A DNA stretch of 64,000 nucleotides from Mucilaginibacter sp. (GCA_028288025.1 JAQBOM010000003.1:277540-341539), one strand, 5' to 3'. Shown: positions 7,510 to 15,693, counted from the stretch's first letter. Program-made: numbers and translations. Notes: generated by a model from the letters alone, not told the origin.

Positions 7510-7728
7510 ATGAAAAATTCTTTCAAAATGGGCGCTTTAGCTTTGGCTATCGCAGTTTCTTTCGCAGCTTGCAAAGGCAAAGGTTCTGCCGGTGCAGATT
7601 CAAGTAAGATGGATTCAGCTAAAATGGATTCAGCTAAAATGACTGACACCTCTAAGATGAAAGACACTTCAAAGATGAAAGACACATCTAAGAAGATGGC
7701 TAAAGACACTGCTAAGAAGAAAATGTAA
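7510..7728 (+). CDS. small lipoprotein with Lys/Asp/Ser/Met repeat tail (copy 2)
   Basis: 72 residues, paralog of the gene at 7196. The first 30 residues differ at one position (LALAIAVSFAAC versus LALVIAVSFAAC), and the KGKGSAGADS start of the mature protein is kept. The tail diverges into repeats of DSAKM and DTSKMK, again without aromatic residues. Lys makes up a large share of the mature chain. A strong terminator follows. Its promoter shares both boxes and spacing with the ECF sigma operon. Function unknown; periplasmic or outer-membrane-anchored location expected. Confidence 0.87.
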   Translation: MKNSFKMGALALAIAVSFAACKGKGSAGADSSKMDSAKMDSAKMTDTSKMKDTSKMKDTSKKMAKDTAKKKM

Positions 7729-7747
7729 TTTTAATTTTAGCAAAAGC

Positions 7748-7783
7748 AAAAACGCTCCTGAATTACCGGGAGCGTTTTTGTTT
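7748..7783 (+). terminator. rho-independent terminator after second lipoprotein
   Basis: A perfect 11-bp stem, AAAAACGCTCC (7748-7758) with GGAGCGTTTTT (7769-7779), has a 10-nt loop and a T-rich tail. It ends the lipoprotein unit before the ABC gene. Confidence 0.9.
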
Positions 7784-7843
7784 ATAAGGGTTTTTAATCA
7801 ACTTTGACGCCTGCCTTTAATTGATTAACGGCAACAATAAAAC

Positions 7844-9343
7844 ATGCAGCCCTTACTTTCTATTAATCACGCCACCGTACGTTTTTTAAACAACACACTT
7901 TTCAGCAGTTTAAACTTTATTGTTTGCAAAGGTCAGCATTATGCCCTTGTCGGGGAAAGCGGGTCGGGAAAAAGCGCACTGCTGCAGACCATCGCCGGCA
8001 GGTTCAATATCACCGGCGGCAATATCGACTATCATTTTTTTAATGAATTTTTAGAGAGATCGGGACATGACGGTACGCATCACACCTACCACCAATTGAT
8101 CGCGCTGGTTGAAACCAAACATCATTTTAAAAATCTTTCAAACACCACCGACTTTTACTACCAGCAGCGGTATAACTCATCCGATTCGGAAGACGCCCTG
8201 ACAGTTGAAGAATATTTGCAAACTATTGCCCCCGCGCCGGGCAATAAACCGCGCTGGGATACTGAAAAAGCAATCGCCCTTTTAAAGCTGGGCGACTTAC
8301 GCAGCAAACAACTTATCAAGCTGTCAAACGGCGAAACCAAACGATTGATGCTGGCTGCAGCGTTATTAAAAAACCCTGTTTTGCTGTTGCTGGATAACCC
8401 ACTGGTAGGCCTCGATGTGCAAACGAGAACAGAGTTCGATTCAATTCTGGACGAGATAACAGCCTCGGGAATTACCGTAATTATGGCGACGTCTCCAGAT
8501 GAGATCCCCTCAGCGATAACACAGGTTGTTATGCTCCGGAGCGGAAGTATAAGTCAAATTATTTTGAAAGAGCATTTCAACCCTATGCCATTTGCATTGA
8601 AAACTAAGGACAATATTGATAATGAAGAGTTGAAAGCGTTATTGAGCGGCGCCGCAAATAAAGCGATGTATCAATTCATCATCAACATGAATAACGTTCA
8701 TGTACAGTACGGCGACAAGGTTATTTTGGATCAAATAAACTGGCAGGTACTCCCGGGAGAAAGATGGGCGCTGCTCGGCCCGAACGGGGCCGGCAAATCC
8801 ACATTGCTAAGCCTGATCAATGGCGATAACCCGCAGGCCTATGCCAACGATATTGTTCTGTTTGATAAAAAGCGCGGCACAGGCGAAAGCATCTGGGATA
8901 TAAAAAGTAAAATAGGCTTCGTATCGCCCGAACTGCATCAGTATTTCCCTACGGATAATAGCTGCCTCCAGGTCATTGAATCCGGCTATTACGATACATT
9001 AGGGCTGTTCAGGCCCAGTATTAAGTCACGTGCTGAAACTGCCTTACGCTGGATGAAAGCGCTTGAAATTGAAAAATATGCCCGGGTATTGCTGAAAAAC
9101 ATTCCCGCAAGCGCACAACGCTTATGCCTGCTGGCCCGCGCACTCATAAAAAACCCCGACCTGCTCATCTTCGATGAGCCTTGCCAGGGGCTGGATGCCC
9201 ACCAGCAGCAGCATTTTAAAATGCTGGTAGATACGATTTGCCGCTTTGGCAATGTTACACTGATATACGTAACACATTACCAGCAGGAGATACCTGAAAG
9301 TGTGACGAAGGTTTTGCGATTAGAAAAAGGAAAGCAATACTAA
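7844..9343 (+). CDS. double-domain ABC ATPase (ModF/PhrA-like)
   Basis: 499 residues with two ABC cassettes and no membrane segments. Domain 1: Walker A GESGSGKS (37-44), signature LSNGE (160-164), Walker B LLLLDNP with Asn185 in place of the catalytic Glu. Domain 2: Walker A GPNGAGKS (312-319), degenerate signature IPASAQR (420-426), Walker B LLIFDEP with Glu445 intact. The intact signature of domain 1 would pair with domain 2's intact Walker motifs, giving one active and one inactive site. The layout fits ModF-like ATPases, but no molybdate permease or binding protein is adjacent, so the substrate is unknown. It follows a strong terminator and has its own unit. Confidence 0.85.
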   Translation: MQPLLSINHATVRFLNNTLFSSLNFIVCKGQHYALVGESGSGKSALLQTIAGRFNITGGNIDYHFFNEFLERSGHDGTHHTYHQLIALVETKHHFKNLSNTTDFYYQQRYNSSDSEDALTVEEYLQTIAPAPGNKPRWDTEKAIALLKLGDLRSKQLIKLSNGETKRLMLAAALLKNPVLLLLDNPLVGLDVQTRTEFDSILDEITASGITVIMATSPDEIPSAITQVVMLRSGSISQIILKEHFNPMPFALKTKDNIDNEELKALLSGAANKAMYQFIINMNNVHVQYGDKVILDQINWQVLPGERWALLGPNGAGKSTLLSLINGDNPQAYANDIVLFDKKRGTGESIWDIKSKIGFVSPELHQYFPTDNSCLQVIESGYYDTLGLFRPSIKSRAETALRWMKALEIEKYARVLLKNIPASAQRLCLLARALIKNPDLLIFDEPCQGLDAHQQQHFKMLVDTICRFGNVTLIYVTHYQQEIPESVTKVLRLEKGKQY

Positions 9344-9347
9344 TTTT

Positions 9348-9450
9348 CACGAGTTTAATCGAATTGCACAAATATAATTCGTGAGTTTTATGCTTGATTC
9401 ATTCGTAAAAACCTGCACATTGAAATTCGTGTAATTCGATTAAATTCGTG
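9348..9450. repeat. inverted word-repeat element, 22-bp arms
   Basis: The arms 9348-9369 and 9429-9450 are inverted copies matching at 20 of 22 positions. The repeated word is aattcgtg / cacgaatt, also present in degenerate form inside the element. It lies directly behind the ABC stop and before the mqnC promoter. No gene inside. Confidence 0.8.
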
Positions 9451-9469
9451 CGTATTGGTGTCTATTCAA

Positions 9470-9477
9470 TATCTTTG
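9470..9477 (+). promoter_or_regulatory. Bacteroidota -7 box TATCTTTG for mqnC
   Basis: An exact TAnnTTTG match with 4 nt between its last G and ATG 9482, predicting a leaderless or near-leaderless mRNA. It lies within a possible upstream TTG-start extension of mqnC, which supports ATG 9482 as the real start. Confidence 0.6.
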
Positions 9478-9481
9478 TAAC

Positions 9482-10606
9482 ATGAATACAGCCGATCTGT
9501 TGCAGCGCGCTTTGCGGTTTGAATTTTTGAACCAGGAGGAAGGGGTTTTTCTGTATAAAAATGCCTCCACGCCTGATTTGATGTATACCGCTAATGAACT
9601 GCGCAAGATACAGGTGCCGCATGGAAAGGTTACCTGGCAAATAGACCGGAATGTAAATACCACCAACGTTTGTATAGCCAACTGTAAATTTTGCAACTTT
9701 TTCCGTCGCCCCGGGCACGAGGATAGCTATATCACCGACATAGAAACCTACAAGCAGAAAATTGAAGAAACTTTCCGCTACGGCGGCGACCAGCTGCTGT
9801 TACAAGGCGGCCACCACCCCGACCTGGGCCTTAAATTTTATGCTGATACCTTCAGGCAACTGAAAGAATTATATCCTACGCTTAAACTGCATTCGTTAGG
9901 CCCGCCCGAGATTGCGCACGTGGCCAAGCTGGAAGGGATGAGCCATATTGATGTATTGAGGGAACTGAAGGCCGCGGGCCTTGATTCGCTGCCCGGCGCG
10001 GGTGCTGAGATTTTAAACGACCGTGTACGCCGGCTCATCAGCAAGGGCAAGTGCGGCGGCCAGGAATGGCTGGATGTAATGCGCGCCGCCCACAAAATTA
10101 ATCTGCCCAGCTCAGCAACGATGATGTTCGGCCATATCGAAACTATTGAAGAACGTTTTGAGCACCTGGTGTGGATACGCGAGGTACAATCCGAAAAACC
10201 GGAAGGTAATTATGGATTTGTAGCCTTTATCCCCTGGCCCTTCCAGGACGACGGCACCCTGTTGCGCAAAGTAAGGGGCATAACCAATAACGTAACCGGC
10301 GACGAGTATATCCGCATGATCGCCCTGAGCCGCATTATGCTGCCTAATATTAAAAACATACAGGCCTCATGGTTAACGGTTGGCAAACAGGTAGCACAAA
10401 TTTGCCTGCACGCGGGCGCCAATGACTTTGGCTCTATCATGATCGAAGAAAATGTGGTCTCTGCCGCAGGCGCACCGCACCGCTTCACAGCAAAAGGCAT
10501 ACAGGAATCCATTAAAGAGGCTGGTTTTGAACCCCAGCTGCGCACCCAAAAATATGAATGGCGCGAAATCCCCGCTGCTATCGAAGAACAGGTAATTAAT
10601 TATTAG
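9482..10606 (+). CDS. mqnC: cyclic dehypoxanthinyl futalosine synthase MqnC
   Basis: Radical-SAM enzyme of the futalosine route to menaquinone; it cyclises dehypoxanthine futalosine. 374 residues. The [4Fe-4S] motif CxxxCxxC is CIANCKFC with Cys64, Cys68 and Cys71. LLQGGHHPDLGL and GLDSLPGAGAEIL are typical of MqnC rather than MqnE. The start ATG 9482 is preferred over an upstream TTG because a promoter box occupies that stretch. No other menaquinone gene is in the window. It is followed closely by scpB across a word-repeat gap. Confidence 0.92.
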   Translation: MNTADLLQRALRFEFLNQEEGVFLYKNASTPDLMYTANELRKIQVPHGKVTWQIDRNVNTTNVCIANCKFCNFFRRPGHEDSYITDIETYKQKIEETFRYGGDQLLLQGGHHPDLGLKFYADTFRQLKELYPTLKLHSLGPPEIAHVAKLEGMSHIDVLRELKAAGLDSLPGAGAEILNDRVRRLISKGKCGGQEWLDVMRAAHKINLPSSATMMFGHIETIEERFEHLVWIREVQSEKPEGNYGFVAFIPWPFQDDGTLLRKVRGITNNVTGDEYIRMIALSRIMLPNIKNIQASWLTVGKQVAQICLHAGANDFGSIMIEENVVSAAGAPHRFTAKGIQESIKEAGFEPQLRTQKYEWREIPAAIEEQVINY

Positions 10607-10608
10607 AG

Positions 10609-10651
10609 GTAAGAATTTTTCTTACTTTCGGACTTTACTGACTTTCGGACT
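10609..10651. repeat. hairpin plus word repeats between mqnC and scpB
   Basis: GTAAGAATTTTTCTTAC at 10609-10625 is a perfect 7-bp hairpin with a 3-nt loop, 2 bp after the mqnC stop. It is followed by two copies of the tttcggact/actgactttc word up to the scpB start at 10656. Confidence 0.6.
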
Positions 10652-10655
10652 CATC

Positions 10656-11216
10656 ATGGAAGACATCGAACAATACATTGAGGCCCTAATCTTTGTATCG
10701 GAGCAAAGCATCCGTACTGAGGAGATCGTCTATTGTCTTCAGGCGGCCTTTGAGCAGGATTTTACAGAAGAAGACGTAAGTCATCACATTGCCAATATCA
10801 CCAAAAAGTACCAGGATAAACAGTTCGCCATTGGCGTGGTGAAAGTGAACAATGGGTACCAGTTTTTAACGAAGAAAGATTATCATTCCGTCATCAGCTT
10901 GCTGCAGGCCCAGCGCGCGAAGAAGAAGCTGAGCCAGGCAGCGCTCGAAACCCTTGCCATTATTGCCTATAAACAACCCGTAACCAAGCCGGATATCGAA
11001 CAAATACGCGGTGTAAACTGTGACTATTCCATTCAAAAACTGCTTGAAAAAGAATTGATCTCGATCCTCGGCAAATCGGAAGCTATCGGGAAACCGATAC
11101 TGTACGGCACCAGTCCCATGTTCATGGATTACTTCGGCATTAATAACATTAATGAATTGCCTCAGATAAAAGAGTTTACAGATAACACCGCATCCATTGG
11201 CGAACAGGCCGAATAA
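10656..11216 (+). CDS. scpB: segregation and condensation protein ScpB
   Basis: Winged-helix kleisin-interacting subunit that works with ScpA and SMC in chromosome condensation and segregation. 186 residues. The N-terminal IEALIFVSEQSIRTEEI and the central LSQAALETLAIIAYKQPVT (from about residue 91), KPDIEQIRGVNCDYSIQKLL and GRP-like GKPILYGTS segments are family hallmarks. The acidic C-terminal tail is short. scpA and smc are not in this window. Confidence 0.93.
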   Translation: MEDIEQYIEALIFVSEQSIRTEEIVYCLQAAFEQDFTEEDVSHHIANITKKYQDKQFAIGVVKVNNGYQFLTKKDYHSVISLLQAQRAKKKLSQAALETLAIIAYKQPVTKPDIEQIRGVNCDYSIQKLLEKELISILGKSEAIGKPILYGTSPMFMDYFGINNINELPQIKEFTDNTASIGEQAE

Positions 11217-11372
11217 ATAAAGAAAAATAAAATTCGAAAATCTTATTTTTAATGAAAATGATTTGATTATTTTTACTTAGAAATACAATTTAGTGGGTCC
11301 AATAAAAAAAATCATTTGAATTAAGGGCATTTAGTTATTATTGAAAAAAGTTTTACTATAAAATTCAAGGCA

Positions 11373-11567
11373 ATGGGAGCTCCAAAAAAACCTGTAAACA
11401 AGAAAATCGATTCTCAAAACACGGGCGAGGATGAGGATGATGATGATAGCATACTTGATCAAAGTGGTAAGAAAAAAATCATTGACGAGGACGACGATGA
11501 TTTTGACGGCCCTTTAGATGACTTGAGTTACGAAAATTTCGACTACGACGAAGACGACGATTATTGA
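11373..11567 (+). CDS. very acidic small protein, unknown function
   Basis: 64 residues: a short basic start (GAPKKPVNKK), then three Asp/Glu runs, ending NFDYDEDDDY. No signal peptide and no membrane segment. It is followed by a clear terminator, and the upstream 156-bp AT-rich gap allows its own promoter, so it looks like a genuine single-gene unit. Comparable acidic small proteins occur in Sphingobacteriaceae as I recall, but I cannot assign a function. A disordered nucleic-acid mimic or metal-binding tail is possible, which is only a guess from composition. Confidence 0.75.
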   Translation: MGAPKKPVNKKIDSQNTGEDEDDDDSILDQSGKKKIIDEDDDDFDGPLDDLSYENFDYDEDDDY

Positions 11568-11591
11568 TTAATATATATTTATCTGCATTGT

Positions 11592-11628
11592 AAAGCATTC
11601 AGACGTTATACCTCTGGATGCTTTTTTT
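11592..11628 (+). terminator. rho-independent terminator after the acidic protein gene
   Basis: AAAGCATTCAGA (11592-11603) pairs with TCTGGATGCTTT (11613-11624), with one G-T pair, and a T-run to 11628. The next possible ATG (11629) touches the T-run, which argues for the later ATG at 11656 as the start of the following gene. Confidence 0.88.
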
Positions 11629-11655
11629 ATGGAACTACTACAAGCCAATCTACCT

Positions 11656-12792
11656 ATGACCATAACCGAAGTAAAGGACAAAGCCACAAAAAAAGCTTTT
11701 TTAGACGCGGCGCGAATAATTTATAAAAATGACAAAACGTGGGTTTGCCCGTTAGATAACGATATTGAGGCAGTTTTTGACCCGGCTAAAAATAACTTCC
11801 ACCAGCACGGCCAATGCACCAGGTGGATATTAACCGGCGAAAAAGGGCAGCTGATCGGTCGCATTGCGGCTTTTATTAACGACAAAAAAGCGTACAACTA
11901 TGAGCAGCCTACAGGTGGCACAGGTTTTTTTGAATGTATCGATAATGAGGCTGCCGCCTTCCTGTTATTTGATACTGCAAAAAGCTGGTTAAGCGAGCGA
12001 GGCATGCAAGCCATGGACGGGCCTATCAATTTTGGCGAGAATGATAATTTTTGGGGACTGCTGGTTGAGGGTTTTACAGCGCCGTCGTACGGCATGAATT
12101 ATAATCCTCCGTATTACCACGCTTTATTCGAACATTATGGCTTTAAAACGTTGTATGCGCAAATTACAAACCATTTAAACATACTTAAACCATTTCCTGA
12201 AAGGTTTCGCAAGATCGCAAAATGGGTGATGCAAAAGCCCGGGTATGAATTTAAGCACCTGCGGGCAAAGGAGATCGAAAAGTTCGCGGCGGACTTTATG
12301 GAGATTTATAACGACGCCTGGGAAAATTTCGAAAACTTTGTGCCCATAACGCATGCCACCATAGCAGAAAGCTTCAAAAAGATGAAGCCGCTGATGGACG
12401 AAAACCTGATATGGTTTGCCTATGTTAACGGCGAACCTGTCTCATTTTTGATTGTTTTACCGGATGCAAACCCGATGATAAAGCCTTTAAATGGAAAACT
12501 CGACCTTATAGGCAAGCTTAAATTTTTATACAAAAAGTGGAAAGGTGTTTCCAGGATGCGGGCTATAGTTATGGGCACCAAACAAAAATATCAAAATCAC
12601 GGCCTCGAATCGGGGCTGTTTATAACCCTGGGCGAATACGTTCTGCCTTTGAATCAATATACCGAACTGGAATTATCCTGGGTTGGCGACTTCAACGAAA
12701 AAATGATGGCCATGCACCACGCCATGGGCGCAATATTTGGGAAAAAGCACTTAACGATGCGTTATTTTTTTAACGACCCCGCGCAGACCTGA
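11656..12792 (+). CDS. GNAT-fold acyltransferase-like protein, unknown substrate
   Basis: 378 residues of a family usually described as hypothetical or GNAT-like in Bacteroidota. The start MTITEVKDKATKKAFLDAA matches the usual N-terminal strand-helix, and IYKNDKTWVCPLDND is the common family opening. The central AMDGPINFGENDNFWGLLVEG and the later WFAYVNGEPVSFLIVLPD resemble two acetyltransferase-fold halves. An ATG at 11629 would add nine residues but abuts the preceding terminator, so 11656 is chosen. No signal peptide or membrane helix. Function unknown. Confidence 0.78.
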   Translation: MTITEVKDKATKKAFLDAARIIYKNDKTWVCPLDNDIEAVFDPAKNNFHQHGQCTRWILTGEKGQLIGRIAAFINDKKAYNYEQPTGGTGFFECIDNEAAAFLLFDTAKSWLSERGMQAMDGPINFGENDNFWGLLVEGFTAPSYGMNYNPPYYHALFEHYGFKTLYAQITNHLNILKPFPERFRKIAKWVMQKPGYEFKHLRAKEIEKFAADFMEIYNDAWENFENFVPITHATIAESFKKMKPLMDENLIWFAYVNGEPVSFLIVLPDANPMIKPLNGKLDLIGKLKFLYKKWKGVSRMRAIVMGTKQKYQNHGLESGLFITLGEYVLPLNQYTELELSWVGDFNEKMMAMHHAMGAIFGKKHLTMRYFFNDPAQT

Positions 12793-12886
12793 AATAAGAA
12801 GTGATATAACCGGAGTCTAAGACTAAGTCGAAATTTTGCACATAAACCAAAGGGGAATAAAGGCCTTATTAATTGATGTGCCGTTG

Positions 12887-13228
12887 TTACGCGGTTGCCT
12901 TGCTGTGTCTTAGCTCTTCAAACAATTCGATCACCTTTTTCTGCAGACCGATAACTTCCGTTTCGCGCTCCATCAGCTTCTTGTTCAACACGTCCAGTTC
13001 GCTTGCAAATTTTTGATCCTGTTCGCTATCAGAAAAGGTAAGCAATTGTACTACAGTCATCTCGAACAAAGTGGCAATTTGCTCTAGCCTTGACAAGTTG
13101 ATGTCAGTAATACTGGTTTCAATTTTTGAAAACGCGGGAATAGAAATATCCAGCCGTTTTGCAACGTCTTCCTGGCTCCAGTTTTTTTGGTGGCGTAATA
13201 ATCTGATTTTTTTTCCTAGTGATTTCAT
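12887..13228 (-). CDS. XRE-family helix-turn-helix regulator with C-terminal coiled coil
   Basis: 113 residues. Residues 6-60 are a Cro/CI-type helix-turn-helix (IRLLRHQKNWSQEDVAKRLD, ISIPAFSKIET). Residues 70-108 have a heptad-like coiled coil that probably dimerises the protein. No ligand or peptidase domain. It lies downstream of prmA on the same strand, separated by a 226-bp very AT-rich region that probably contains its promoter and possibly its own operators. Targets unknown. Confidence 0.85.
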   Translation of the reverse strand: MKSLGKKIRLLRHQKNWSQEDVAKRLDISIPAFSKIETSITDINLSRLEQIATLFEMTVVQLLTFSDSEQDQKFASELDVLNKKLMERETEVIGLQKKVIELFEELRHSKATA

Positions 13229-13454
13229 GTTAGTCTTTTAAGGATATAGGTTTCTCGAAAGTTAAATATCTTACAATATTATTTAATATCTCGCTAATTG
13301 TCAACAATTTCGAAAAATATTTTTTTTTAGAATTCAATTAATTTTTTGTCGATTTAATTTAAAATATGACGAGCAAACACCGTGAGTATCAACAACCTGT
13401 TAAAAAAGATGATTTTTTCTCCATATTAAATTTAATCGTTTAATTAAATAAATT
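13229..13454. other. AT-rich intergenic region with a 15-bp direct repeat
   Basis: Between prmA and the XRE regulator gene, both on the minus strand. It holds AT-rich sequence and one copy of TTTAATCGTTTAATT at 13431-13445; the second copy at 13454-13468 overlaps the prmA stop codon. The copies start 23 bp apart, about two helical turns, which would suit a dimeric regulator, but this is speculative. No gene seen. Confidence 0.5.
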
Positions 13455-14300
13455 TTAATCGTTTAATTTAACAAACTTAACCGCAACCCAATTAATATTT
13501 TCTTTATGATTAATGTAAACTATGCCATGTTTACGTGCCACGGTTATAATTTGTTCCAAATTATTTGTAAAAAAAAATCCACTTAAATAAATTTCGCCAT
13601 TCAACTTTGTCACCTCACTATACCGCTGCATCTGATCAAGCAAAATATTGCGGTTTATGTTAGCTAAAATGGTGTCAAATTTTTCATTGGGTATTGCCTC
13701 TTTTGAGCCGCACAACGCCGTAATATTATCTACACTATTCAATTGGGCATTTTCAATCGTGCTGTCGTAACAAACCTGGTCGTTATCAATGGCTGTTATT
13801 TTTGCCGCGCCCAGCTTCGACGCCATAATAGCCAGTATGCCGGTGCCGCAGCCCATATCCAGCACATTTTTATTCGCGAAATTATTTTCGAGCATCAGTT
13901 CCAGCATCATCGCCGTGGTTTGATGATGCCCGGTCCCGAAAGCCATTTTTGGATCAATCACAATCTCATGTTCAAATTCAGGCCTCGGCGCGTGAAAGGT
14001 CGCCCTTACGAAAATTTTATTGCCGATTTCAATGGGCTCAAAATTGCTTTCCCACACCTCGTTCCAATTCTTTTGCGGGATGAGTGTGACTTCGTAACTA
14101 AAAGAAAACATTTCCCGGTGAAGCGACAATGTTTCGTCAAGCTGCGCTTGGTTAAAATTATCTACCGGTATATAGGCTTTAAACCCAAAATCAAGTTGTT
14201 CAAAAGTATCGAAACCGATTTCGCCCAGGGCATCGATCAGCAGGTCCTCCTGGTAGTCTTCGGTGGGGATGGTAGTGAAAAGTAATTCGTAGTAATTCAT
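13455..14300 (-). CDS. prmA: ribosomal protein L11 methyltransferase PrmA
   Basis: SAM-dependent methyltransferase that modifies ribosomal protein L11. 281 residues. PrmA landmarks: the linker WNEVWESNFEPI near residue 79, the substrate/SAM loop DPKMAFGTGHHQTTAMML (near 117), motif I VLDMGCGTGILAIMASKLGA, AIDND, and the catalytic-pocket motif ANINRNILLDQM. The stop is set inside a 15-bp direct repeat. It ends a minus-strand run that also contains a small membrane protein and tpiA upstream. Confidence 0.93.
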   Translation of the reverse strand: MNYYELLFTTIPTEDYQEDLLIDALGEIGFDTFEQLDFGFKAYIPVDNFNQAQLDETLSLHREMFSFSYEVTLIPQKNWNEVWESNFEPIEIGNKIFVRATFHAPRPEFEHEIVIDPKMAFGTGHHQTTAMMLELMLENNFANKNVLDMGCGTGILAIMASKLGAAKITAIDNDQVCYDSTIENAQLNSVDNITALCGSKEAIPNEKFDTILANINRNILLDQMQRYSEVTKLNGEIYLSGFFFTNNLEQIITVARKHGIVYINHKENINWVAVKFVKLND

Positions 14301-14334
14301 GGAACTGATGTGAACATAAAAACGCCTAGACCTG

Positions 14335-14799
14335 CTAAATATTTGATTGATCTGCCGCGGGGGTGTTAAACTCTTTTTTATCGATCAAATACAACACGCC
14401 GAAATTTATGAGCCAGTAAAAAGCTTGTACCCCCGCCATAAATAAAAAAATAGAAAGTAAATGACCTGTCCCGGTCGCACTATCCCATATCAGGTAGCTT
14501 ATTCCGGCGGATAACAAAGTAGTCACTATACATACAAAAATTAAAATATTCATTAACCGGTGCGACCGGCTTAAAATCTTCCGCCACAGTGGTATAATGA
14601 TCAGCAGCTGTGTGAGTAAGGCAGTCAGGAATAATAAGGGAGTAAAAATTTTAAAGTAGTCCATCAGCCCGTAAAGCGTCTCGTTACCAATATCGGGCAA
14701 ACCGCCAATGTGCCGGGCCAAAGGCCCGAATTTTATCAGCGCAGCGAATATTACAAATCCTGCAAGCGGCGGTAAAATTATTCTCAGCAGTTTTTTCAT
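14335..14799 (-). CDS. four-helix integral membrane protein, unknown function
   Basis: 154 residues with four predicted membrane segments: about 5-23, 50-71, 84-104 and 114-138. Charged residues are confined to short loops and the C-terminal KKEFNTPAADQSNI. No motif recognised. It lies 34 bp before prmA on the same strand and is separated from tpiA by an inverted word-repeat element that begins just upstream of its start codon. Confidence 0.75.
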   Translation of the reverse strand: MKKLLRIILPPLAGFVIFAALIKFGPLARHIGGLPDIGNETLYGLMDYFKIFTPLLFLTALLTQLLIIIPLWRKILSRSHRLMNILIFVCIVTTLLSAGISYLIWDSATGTGHLLSIFLFMAGVQAFYWLINFGVLYLIDKKEFNTPAADQSNI

Positions 14800-14802
14800 G
14801 TT

Positions 14803-14922
14803 GGAGATCAGAGGTTAGAGATCAGAGGTTAGAGATTGGTGTAAATAAGGAAACCACGAAACTAACACATAAGTTTCATCTACAGAGTGAAACCTAATCT
14901 CCAATCTCTAAACTCTAATCTC
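14803..14922. repeat. inverted word-repeat element (gattagagg family)
   Basis: The left side has three copies of an agatcagaggttag word. GATCAGAGGTTAGAGATTGG (14820-14839) matches the reverse complement of 14901-14920 at 18 of 20 positions. The element fills the gap between tpiA and the membrane protein gene. Confidence 0.8.
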
Positions 14923-14928
14923 CCTCTA

Positions 14929-15693
14929 TCAATTAAACACCCTTAAAATATCTACAAAATCGCGCGATTTAAGGGATGCCCCGCCAATCAAGCCGCCATC
15001 AATATCCGGCTGTGCGAACAGTTCGGGCGCGTTTGTCGGGTTGCAGCTACCACCGTACAATATCGTGGTATCATCGGCAACCTGCTGGCTATATTTTGCA
15101 GCGATCTGCTTACGGATAAAAGCATGTATCTCCTGTGCCTGCGCGGATGAGGCCGTTACGCCGGTGCCTATAGCCCAAACCGGCTCATAAGCGATAACAA
15201 GCTTGTCGAATTGCACTGCATCAAGGTGAAAAACGCCTTCCGCCAGCTGGCTTTTGATCACATCAAAGTGCTTATTGGCCTCGCGCTCCTGTAGCGTTTC
15301 GCCGATACAAAAAATAGGTTTCAATTCATTTTTTAATGCTGTATCGGTTTTCTTAGCAAGCAGCTCATTGGTTTCACCAAAATACTGGCGGCGTTCGGAA
15401 TGACCTAAAATAACATACGCCGCGCCAACTGACCTGACCATCTTAGCTGACGTCTCACCGGTAAACGCGCCGGATTCTGCCTGGTGGGCATTTTGCGCGC
15501 CCAGTGAAATTTTGTTATAGCCCTTTGCCAATTGTGCCAGGCTGTGCAGATGAATAAACGGGCTGCAAACAATGGCCTCCTGCTTGCCGGTCACTTCATC
15601 CCTGATCATGTTGATTATCTCGGAAAACAAGCTTAAACCTTCGTTATAGTCGAGGTTCATTTTCCAGTTTCCGGCAACGATTTTTTTTCGCAT
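14929..15693 (-). CDS. tpiA: triosephosphate isomerase
   Basis: Interconverts dihydroxyacetone phosphate and glyceraldehyde 3-phosphate in glycolysis. 254 residues, the usual length. Active-site residues are visible: Lys11 in AGNWKMN, His98 in ILGHSERR, Glu170 in IAYEPVWAIGTG. The flexible loop (WAIGTGVTASS) and the phosphate-binding GGLIGGASL near the C-terminus are intact. The cytoplasmic enzyme is flanked on both sides by inverted word-repeat elements. Confidence 0.98.
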   Translation of the reverse strand: MRKKIVAGNWKMNLDYNEGLSLFSEIINMIRDEVTGKQEAIVCSPFIHLHSLAQLAKGYNKISLGAQNAHQAESGAFTGETSAKMVRSVGAAYVILGHSERRQYFGETNELLAKKTDTALKNELKPIFCIGETLQEREANKHFDVIKSQLAEGVFHLDAVQFDKLVIAYEPVWAIGTGVTASSAQAQEIHAFIRKQIAAKYSQQVADDTTILYGGSCNPTNAPELFAQPDIDGGLIGGASLKSRDFVDILRVFN

